A stretch of DNA of 10,138 bases from Fimenecus sp045531435 (GTDB lineage: Bacteria > Bacillota > Clostridia > Oscillospirales > Acutalibacteraceae). This document shows positions 5,561-10,138 of this stretch, one piece after another. The position numbers and the translations under genes were made by a program. Numbering within the stretch: position 1 is the stretch's first letter; each line of letters opens with the position of its first letter. The notes beneath the pieces were generated by a model, which ran no database searches, had not been told where the DNA came from, and saw only the letters and a program-made list of their open reading frames with translations. The stretch spans positions 1 to 10,138 of the forward strand of contig JAZSDZ010000037.1 in NCBI GenBank assembly GCA_045531435.1, written 5' to 3'.

Positions 5561-6406
5561 TTATCTTGTAATCCCCTTTAATACAGTTCTTGCAACATAT
5601 GGTTTATTCATTGTATATATATGAATTCCATTGACGCCATTATAGAGCAAATCATTTATTTGCTTTATGGAAAAGTCAAGACCTGCTTTTTCTAAATCTT
5701 CAGGACTATCTTTATATTTTTCTAAAAAATCAGAAACTTCACTTGGAAGTTTTGTACCAGAAAGAGAAATAATTCTATCAACTTGTTTTATGTTTGTAAT
5801 GGGCATTATACCTGCAAAAACAGGTGCATAAATGCCTTTTTTACGGACTTTTTGGAGGAATGAATAAAAAGTTTCGTTATCATAAAAAAGCTGTGTTATG
5901 AGAAAATCGACACCACTATCAACTTTTATTTTCAGGTGGTCAATATCCTTTTCAAGGCTGTCACATTCAGGATAGCAAGCACCGCCAATGTCAAATGAGC
6001 CATATTCCTTAATATACTTTACAAGTTCATAGGCATAAGTAAAATATTCACCTTCAGGACGTTTAAAACCAACAGGAATATCACCACGCATTGCAAGTAC
6101 ATTGTCAATATGATTTTCTTTTAATGTATCGAGAATTTCATTGATTTTATCCTTTGGTGTTGAGGCACAAGTAAGATGTGCCAATGCAGTTGTATCAAGT
6201 CTGTTTTTAATAAGAGATGCAATTTTTGTTGTATATTGACTCGTTCCGCCACCTGCACCATATGTAACACTCATAAAGTCAGGATTCCACGCAGATAATT
6301 CCCTTACAGACCATTCAATGCTCTCAAAGGCAGAATCTGTCTTTGGCGGAAATACCTCAAAGGAAATCAACTGGTCTTTCACCATAAGTTTTTCAGTAAT
6401 TCTCAT
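5561..6406 (-). CDS. metF: Methylenetetrahydrofolate reductase (MetF)
   Basis: MetF is a flavoprotein that reduces 5,10-methylene-THF to 5-methyl-THF for methionine synthesis and C1 metabolism. The 281-residue TIM-barrel protein carries ISFEVFPPK (with the conserved catalytic Glu), VTYGAGGG at about 47-54, AHLTC at about 76-80, AMRGDIP at about 105-111, FLITQLFYD at about 168-176, and IHIYTMNKP near the C-terminus. The ATG at 6406 sits 9 nt from AGGTGA. An in-frame ATG at 6412 would add two residues but leaves the ribosome site almost touching the start. It lacks the C-terminal regulatory domain of eukaryotic enzymes, as expected in bacteria. It is the first gene of the operon running to radC; no metV or methionine synthase gene is adjacent. 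Confidence 0.96.
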   Translation of the reverse strand: MRITEKLMVKDQLISFEVFPPKTDSAFESIEWSVRELSAWNPDFMSVTYGAGGGTSQYTTKIASLIKNRLDTTALAHLTCASTPKDKINEILDTLKENHIDNVLAMRGDIPVGFKRPEGEYFTYAYELVKYIKEYGSFDIGGACYPECDSLEKDIDHLKIKVDSGVDFLITQLFYDNETFYSFLQKVRKKGIYAPVFAGIMPITNIKQVDRIISLSGTKLPSEVSDFLEKYKDSPEDLEKAGLDFSIKQINDLLYNGVNGIHIYTMNKPYVARTVLKGITR

Positions 6407-6456
6407 ATTCATTCACCTGTATTATAATAGCACATTCGTATTTTTTTAGCAATACA

Positions 6457-6485
6457 ATGATAATTTATTAACATATAATTTACAA
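6457..6485 (-). promoter_or_regulatory. Possible promoter of the metF-radC operon
   Basis: On the minus strand TTGTAA (6485-6480), 17 nt and TATCAT (6462-6457) would give a leader of about 38-44 nt. A second candidate, TTGCTA-17-TATTAT at 6452-6424, would start inside the ribosome site and is less likely. No S-box or T-box structure is visible upstream. Confidence 0.4.
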
Positions 6486-6543
6486 AAAAATAACAGCAGG
6501 AACCTCTCAGTCACCTTTTAGGGGAGCTGAGAAAACCCGCTGT
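6484..6543 (-). terminator. Terminator of the BspA-type gene, built from a repeat-like hairpin
   Basis: On the minus strand ACAGCGGG pairs with CCTGCTGT (one G-U), enclosing an inner CTCAG/CTGAG stem, then TATTTTTTTG follows. It begins 17 nt after the BspA-type stop. The inner part (CTCAG, CTCCCCTAAAAGG) resembles a short palindromic repeat I recall from other Clostridia, suggesting a repeat that doubles as terminator. Confidence 0.75.
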
Positions 6544-6559
6544 ATTGTTAGATATTTAA

Positions 6560-9500
6560 TTAATAGTGTGCTACGCCACAAGAACAAGTTTTATTCAAAC
6601 CAAAAAGTTTGTTGAAGAAATTAATAATTTTCCAGATAAATCCTGAAATACCGTCTTTATGACAATTGTGGTCACATTCGACTGATGGGTCGAGAAGTTC
6701 GTTGTCTGCATCGCAGTACCCGTCACCGTCATTGTCTGCGTGACCTGTTGCATCGATAATAGCTGTATCACGGCTTATTTCTTCTTCGCATACTGAACAG
6801 TAAATAACTACATCTTTGCTACCGGTTTCTGTACAAGTAGGTGCAATATAGTTCTCTTCAACTGCATTTGCAGGAGTGTGACCTAATGCACCAACATAGT
6901 CATCAACATAAGAGTCACCACATTCACAAGTATATGTTGTGTAACCTTGCTCTGTGCAATTTGGTGTTGTTATAACTGCTTCGTGATTATGCTCTGCAAT
7001 CTTTTCGATTACTTCTGTATATGAATCACCACAAGCACAAGTAAATGTTTCAATACCTGTTGCTGTATGTGTTGCAGGAGTTGTGATTTCTGATGAGTAG
7101 TTGTGGCCTGTTGCATCAACATAGTCATCAACATAACTGTCACCACATTCACAAGTGTATGTGCTATATCCTTGTTCTGTGCAGGTTGGTTCTGTTACAA
7201 CAGAATTATATTTGTGCACGTGATAATTGTAATGAATTGTTGCATCGATAAGAGAGTCGTTTGAATCACCTATAGAGATTGCTTTCCATTGCTCTTTAGT
7301 TCCGGAATAGTAAACATCCTCAAGATTAAAACACAAATAAAATGCATCATCCCCAATCGTCTTTACTCCCACACCAATTATTATGGAGGTCATATTGTGA
7401 CAAGCAAAGAAAGCACTGTCTCCAATTTTTGTAACACTATCTGGAATTTTCGCATGCACAAGGGACCCACAAGCCCAAAAGGCACAATTAGGAACTGATG
7501 TTATACCATCTTCAATAATAACATACTTAATATCTTCTTCAAAATCATCCCACGCACTGACACTTAACATATCACCAGTACCTGAAATGGTTAATGTACA
7601 AGTTAAATAATCATAAGTCCACGTTGCATTTTTACCGCAAACACCCGTATCTAATATTGATTTATCGCACTCGAAGTAGAATTTTGCATCAAGCAAATCG
7701 CTATTGTCTGATTCGATAGAAATCTGTTGCCACTCTTCTGCTGTGCCCGCATAAAAAACCTTTTTAAGATTTGAGCAATAATAAAATGCCCTTTCATCAA
7801 TTAACGTTACACTTTTTGGGATTTTTATAGTTTCAATATTTGAGCAAGACCAAAAGGCACGTTCAGCAATCATTTTTGTTCCATCTTTTATTATGTAATC
7901 GGCATCACTATCATATTTCATTTCAATTAAATAGTTTCCGATATACAAACCTTCAGCACTCCAGTTTGCATTATCTTTATAATAACCAGAACGTTCAAAT
8001 GCAGATTCTCCAATTGTTGTAATGTTATCACCCAATGAAATATTAATAAGATTTTCACACTGATAAAAAGCCCAATCGCCAATTGTCGTTAAACTTTCAG
8101 GAAATGTTATACTTGTAATATTACAGTCTTTAAAAGCTGTTTCGTTGATTATTGTCACATTGTTACCGAATATTACACTTGTAAGATGACTGTTGCCATA
8201 AAAAGAAAAATTATCAATTATTTTTACGCTGTCAGGAATGGTATATTCTGTTCTTGCATTTGCTTCTGGATATTTGAAAAGAGTTGTTTTATCCTTGTTG
8301 AATAACACCCCATATTCGTCACTTGAATAACATTGGTTATCACCACTAACTGTTATACTTGTAAGACCATTACATAAATAGATAGCTTTTTCTTCAATAA
8401 TTGTTACTCCTTTAGGAATCGTTATGTTTTCAATATTTGAACACATATAAAATACATAATTACCAATTGAATTTACACTATCAGAAATTGTTACATTTAT
8501 GAGATTGTCGTTATCCGTAAATGCACATTCACCAATACTTGTTACACCTTCGTTAATAACAACACTTTTAATATAATCAGTAAATACTTCCCATGGACGA
8601 TTTCCAGTATAAAATGTTTCATCATCAAATTCATAATTATACATTTCTCCCGTACCTGAGATTGATAAAACACCTGTAGTAATATCAAACTCCCATGTGA
8701 GATTATCACCACAAGTACCTGACGGATACATGGTATTATCTGAACAATGAACAATATATTTATCCAATTCGTCAGATATATCGTTATTATTAGCTAACAA
8801 TTGTTTCCATTGAGTTACTGTACCAGTATAGTACATTGTTATCGTATAATCATAGTAGAATGCGGAGTCACCAATTATTGTTACGCTGTTAGGGATTGTT
8901 ATACTCTTAAGGTATAAATTTTCTCTGAATGCATATTGAAAAATTACTGTTACACCATCAGGAATTGTATAATTTGTTTTTATATAAGCTGCTGGATATA
9001 TAATAAGTGTTGTTTTGTCTTTATTAAACAAAACACCATGTTCGTCACTTGAATAATATTGGTTTTCACTATCAACGGTAATGTTTGCAAGATTTTCACA
9101 ACGATAAAAAGCATCTTTACCAATTGTTTTCACACTTTTGGGGATAAACATACTTTTAAGTGCTTTTGAAGAATAAAACGCCTCTTCACCTATTTCTGTT
9201 ACACCATTAGGAATCGTTAAACTTTCAAGCTTATAGCAAGTAGCAATTGCACTTTCGCCAATAACTGTTACGCTGTCAGAAATGGTTATACTTGTAACGC
9301 TACCAAAATTATAAAAGGCGTGATTACCAATTTTTGTTATACCATCATCTATAACAATCGTCTTAATTTTATCCTCATAGCTTTCCCAAGGACGATTGTT
9401 GTATTTATAATCATACATATCACCTGTACCTGAAATGGTTAATAAATATGTTGATGAGTCATAAGACCAAGTTACATCATCACCACAAGTACCCCCATAT

Positions 9501-9586
9501 GTAGCAGCACTTGATGTTATCGGAATAATGGATATTACCATTAGTATTGCGAGGACGACAGACAAAATTTTAATTTTTGTTTTCAT
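6560..9586 (-). CDS. Secreted BspA-type leucine-rich-repeat surface protein with Cys-rich C-terminus
   Basis: The 1008-residue product begins with a signal peptide (MKTKIK, hydrophobic core to about residue 22, cut near SSA-A at 27-28). Three large modules each open with a TCGxxxTW...ISGTGxM or VCG block at residues about 33, 291 and 649. They continue with BspA/LRR_5 repeats (VTxIGxxAFxxCxxLxxIxIPxSV) and close with a YxGTxxxW motif at about 253, 612 and 760. A DEYGVLFNKDKTTL segment occurs at about 181-194 and 423-436. From about 790 come Cys-rich repeats of type PTCTExGYxTYTCxCGDSY...GH, then DNDGDGYCD at 951-959. The tail runs from CDHNCH at 971 through WKIINFFNKLFG to CSCGVAHY at the end. 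No LPxTG or transmembrane anchor is seen. AAGGAGG lies 9 nt before the ATG. BspA relatives bind host proteins; the ligand here is unknown. Confidence 0.92.
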   Translation of the reverse strand: MKTKIKILSVVLAILMVISIIPITSSAATYGGTCGDDVTWSYDSSTYLLTISGTGDMYDYKYNNRPWESYEDKIKTIVIDDGITKIGNHAFYNFGSVTSITISDSVTVIGESAIATCYKLESLTIPNGVTEIGEEAFYSSKALKSMFIPKSVKTIGKDAFYRCENLANITVDSENQYYSSDEHGVLFNKDKTTLIIYPAAYIKTNYTIPDGVTVIFQYAFRENLYLKSITIPNSVTIIGDSAFYYDYTITMYYTGTVTQWKQLLANNNDISDELDKYIVHCSDNTMYPSGTCGDNLTWEFDITTGVLSISGTGEMYNYEFDDETFYTGNRPWEVFTDYIKSVVINEGVTSIGECAFTDNDNLINVTISDSVNSIGNYVFYMCSNIENITIPKGVTIIEEKAIYLCNGLTSITVSGDNQCYSSDEYGVLFNKDKTTLFKYPEANARTEYTIPDSVKIIDNFSFYGNSHLTSVIFGNNVTIINETAFKDCNITSITFPESLTTIGDWAFYQCENLINISLGDNITTIGESAFERSGYYKDNANWSAEGLYIGNYLIEMKYDSDADYIIKDGTKMIAERAFWSCSNIETIKIPKSVTLIDERAFYYCSNLKKVFYAGTAEEWQQISIESDNSDLLDAKFYFECDKSILDTGVCGKNATWTYDYLTCTLTISGTGDMLSVSAWDDFEEDIKYVIIEDGITSVPNCAFWACGSLVHAKIPDSVTKIGDSAFFACHNMTSIIIGVGVKTIGDDAFYLCFNLEDVYYSGTKEQWKAISIGDSNDSLIDATIHYNYHVHKYNSVVTEPTCTEQGYSTYTCECGDSYVDDYVDATGHNYSSEITTPATHTATGIETFTCACGDSYTEVIEKIAEHNHEAVITTPNCTEQGYTTYTCECGDSYVDDYVGALGHTPANAVEENYIAPTCTETGSKDVVIYCSVCEEEISRDTAIIDATGHADNDGDGYCDADNELLDPSVECDHNCHKDGISGFIWKIINFFNKLFGLNKTCSCGVAHY
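6892..7189 (-). repeat. Direct repeats inside the BspA-type gene
   Basis: Two similar copies of about 73 nt (6892-6964 and 7117-7189) are exactly 225 nt, or 75 codons, apart. They encode CTEQGYxTYTCECGDSYVDDYV. A more diverged copy between them (around 7016-7070) encodes TFTCACGDSYTEVI. They are in-frame protein modules and could change number by recombination. Confidence 0.85.
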
Positions 9587-9628
9587 AATAATTTTCCTCC
9601 TTTATGTAAATAATGTTTTCTCAACAAT

Positions 9629-9657
9629 AGTATATTTCATATTAAAAATAAATGCAA
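9629..9657 (-). promoter_or_regulatory. Sigma-A promoter of the BspA-type gene
   Basis: On the minus strand TTGCAT (9657-9652), 17 nt and TATACT (9634-9629) predict a start near 9622 and a leader of about 35 nt with AAGGAGG. The promoter lies about 75 nt beyond the terminator of the upstream RNA, so the gene appears independently transcribed. Confidence 0.7.
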
Positions 9658-9732
9658 TAGAAAAGGTTTAATTAGAGCTTTGCCACATTACAAAAAATGA
9701 TTTAATCAGATTATACCATAATAATCTCCTCC

Positions 9733-9768
9733 AAAAATAAAAAAGTGCGTCAGCCGAAGCCAACGCAC
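9733..9768 (-). terminator. Terminator of the structured RNA
   Basis: On the minus strand GTGCGTTGGC pairs with GCTGACGCAC in a 10-bp stem (two G-U pairs) capped by UUCG closed by C-G, followed by TTTTTTATTTTT. No protein gene lies upstream on this strand within the window, so it must end an RNA transcript or something entering from the right. Confidence 0.9.
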
Positions 9769-9911
9769 CGAAAAACACATAGCTCCAACTGTCGCCAAAC
9801 AAAATTCTACATCCTACTTAAACACAAGTATGCAAGAACATAGCACAAGTATTTTTACCTAAAAATAAAAACACTTGTGCTATGTAGGAATAATATACAA
9901 TTTTGTTTGGC
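9739..9911 (-). ncRNA. Structured small RNA of about 170 nt, 6S RNA-like
   Basis: The predicted 5' end falls exactly on a 13-bp closing stem, GCCAAACAAAATT (9911-9899) with AATTTTGTTTGGC (9806-9794). Inside, a 20-bp apical hairpin starts ACATAGCACAAGT (9885-9873) with ACTTGTGCTATGT (9850-9838) and extends through seven more pairs to an 8-nt loop. Between the stems is an asymmetric bubble: about 13 nt on the 5' side and 31 nt on the 3' side. The 3' side can form a small hairpin, TACTT/AAGTA (9830-9815). After the closing stem a 25-nt tail leads to the UUCG terminator. Closing stem, asymmetric bubble with a 3' hairpin and long apical stem is the 6S RNA plan (RNA polymerase regulator), and the length is close. 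No family sequence match was possible, so the structured RNA is better supported than its identity. An alternative is a leader of the BspA-type gene. Confidence 0.6.
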
Positions 9912-9917
9912 AATTTT

Positions 9918-9946
9918 AGTTTACCACATATTTTACAATTATTCAA
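9918..9946 (-). promoter_or_regulatory. Promoter of the structured RNA
   Basis: On the minus strand TTGAAT (9946-9941), 17 nt and TAAACT (9923-9918), with TG at the extended -10 position (TGG before TAAACT), predict a start at about 9911. That is the first base of the 13-bp closing stem, which supports both calls. Confidence 0.65.
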
Positions 9947-9971
9947 TATTAAGTTTGATTTTGTGAGTGAT

Positions 9972-9998
9972 GAGATTCTTCGCTTTGCTCAGAATGAC
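9972..9998. repeat. Short interspersed repeat with internal dyad
   Basis: The segment GAGATTCTTCGCTTTGCTC followed by AGAATGAC contains the dyad ATTCT/AGAAT around GCTTTGC. I recall near-identical AGATTCTTCGC...AGAATGAC units scattered through many Clostridia genomes and metagenomes. Only one copy is in this window, so the repeat call rests on memory. Confidence 0.5.
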
Positions 9999-10037
9999 AA
10001 ACCGTTCGATAAATTGGAGTTTGTCAAACACATTTCG

Positions 10038-10115
10038 TAGGGGCGGATGCCCACATCCGCCCGCAATAAGTTGCAGTTAAACTCAAACGGGACGATGTGG
10101 GCATCGTCCCCTACA
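10038..10115. repeat. Paired inverted hairpin repeat (REP/MITE-like)
   Basis: Two 26-bp arms, 10038-10063 and 10090-10115, are inverted copies of each other with a few differences. Each starts GTAGGGG on its own strand and is itself a hairpin: GGGCGGATG/CATCCGCCC in the left arm, GGGACGATG/CATCGTCCC in the right. The base changes keep each hairpin paired. The arms are GC-rich in AT-rich surroundings and are separated by 26 nt. No transposase gene is present. The remaining sequence to the window edge shows no gene. Confidence 0.75.
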
Positions 10116-10138
10116 AATAAATCTCCCCGACAAATTAT

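Noticed and set aside
6413..6560. S-box or T-box riboswitch ahead of metF
   Set aside because: The only strong hairpin there is oriented as the terminator of the preceding BspA-type gene; no SAM-I core or T-box motif is seen.
8542..8754. Minus-strand open frame inside the BspA-type gene
   Set aside because: Out-of-frame shadow within repetitive coding sequence, no ribosome site and no recognisable protein.
6892..9500. Regularly recurring sequence that could suggest a CRISPR array
   Set aside because: Repeats are degenerate, in frame and translate to LRR_5 and Cys-rich modules; there are no constant-length spacers and no cas genes.
9960..10138. Integration or mobile-element end at the right edge
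   Set aside because: Inverted arms are REP-like hairpins with no transposase, integrase or target duplication visible in the window.

Overview
The window is AT-rich DNA from an endospore-forming member of the Clostridia. The gene content and repeat style look most like an uncultured Oscillospiraceae/Ruminococcaceae gut bacterium; that taxonomic call is inference. The evidence is three sporulation or germination genes (spoIIP, gpr, a spoVAE homologue), clear Shine-Dalgarno and sigma-A signals, a BspA-type surface protein, and short interspersed palindromes of a kind I recall from such genomes. Nearly everything is on the minus strand; only rpsT and one tiny gene are on the plus strand.

Left part (1-2560). 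A 5' fragment of spoIIP follows gpr on the minus strand, and rpsT diverges from gpr. This rpsT / gpr-spoIIP order is the one known from Bacillus subtilis, so it is conserved core synteny. After the rpsT terminator comes a very small plus-strand gene (1886-2065) for a 59-residue single-pass membrane protein. It has a consensus TTGACA-17-TATAAT promoter and its own terminator. Convergent to it lies a lone spoVAE-type gene with a good sigma-G-like promoter.

Middle part (2560-6560). A palindrome-rich gene-free stretch is followed by tRNA-Leu(CAA) with its own promoter and UUCG-loop terminator. Upstream is a compact five-gene minus-strand operon: metF, a DUF5685-type gene, a J-domain/TPR/Cys-tail gene, a small polytopic membrane protein gene, and radC. 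The junctions are gaps of 1-3 nt or an 11-nt overlap, so translation is probably coupled. metF and radC are recognisable; the three genes between them are of unknown function and are the most system-like part of the window.

Right part (6560-10138). A 1008-residue secreted BspA-type leucine-rich-repeat protein ends in Cys-rich repeats and a distinctive Cys/His-flanked aromatic tail. It has its own promoter and terminator. Upstream is a 550-bp stretch without a protein gene. It holds what looks like an independent, highly structured RNA of about 170 nt (promoter, 13-bp closing stem, asymmetric bubble, 20-bp apical stem, UUCG terminator), possibly a 6S RNA. Two kinds of dispersed repeat follow, running to the right edge.
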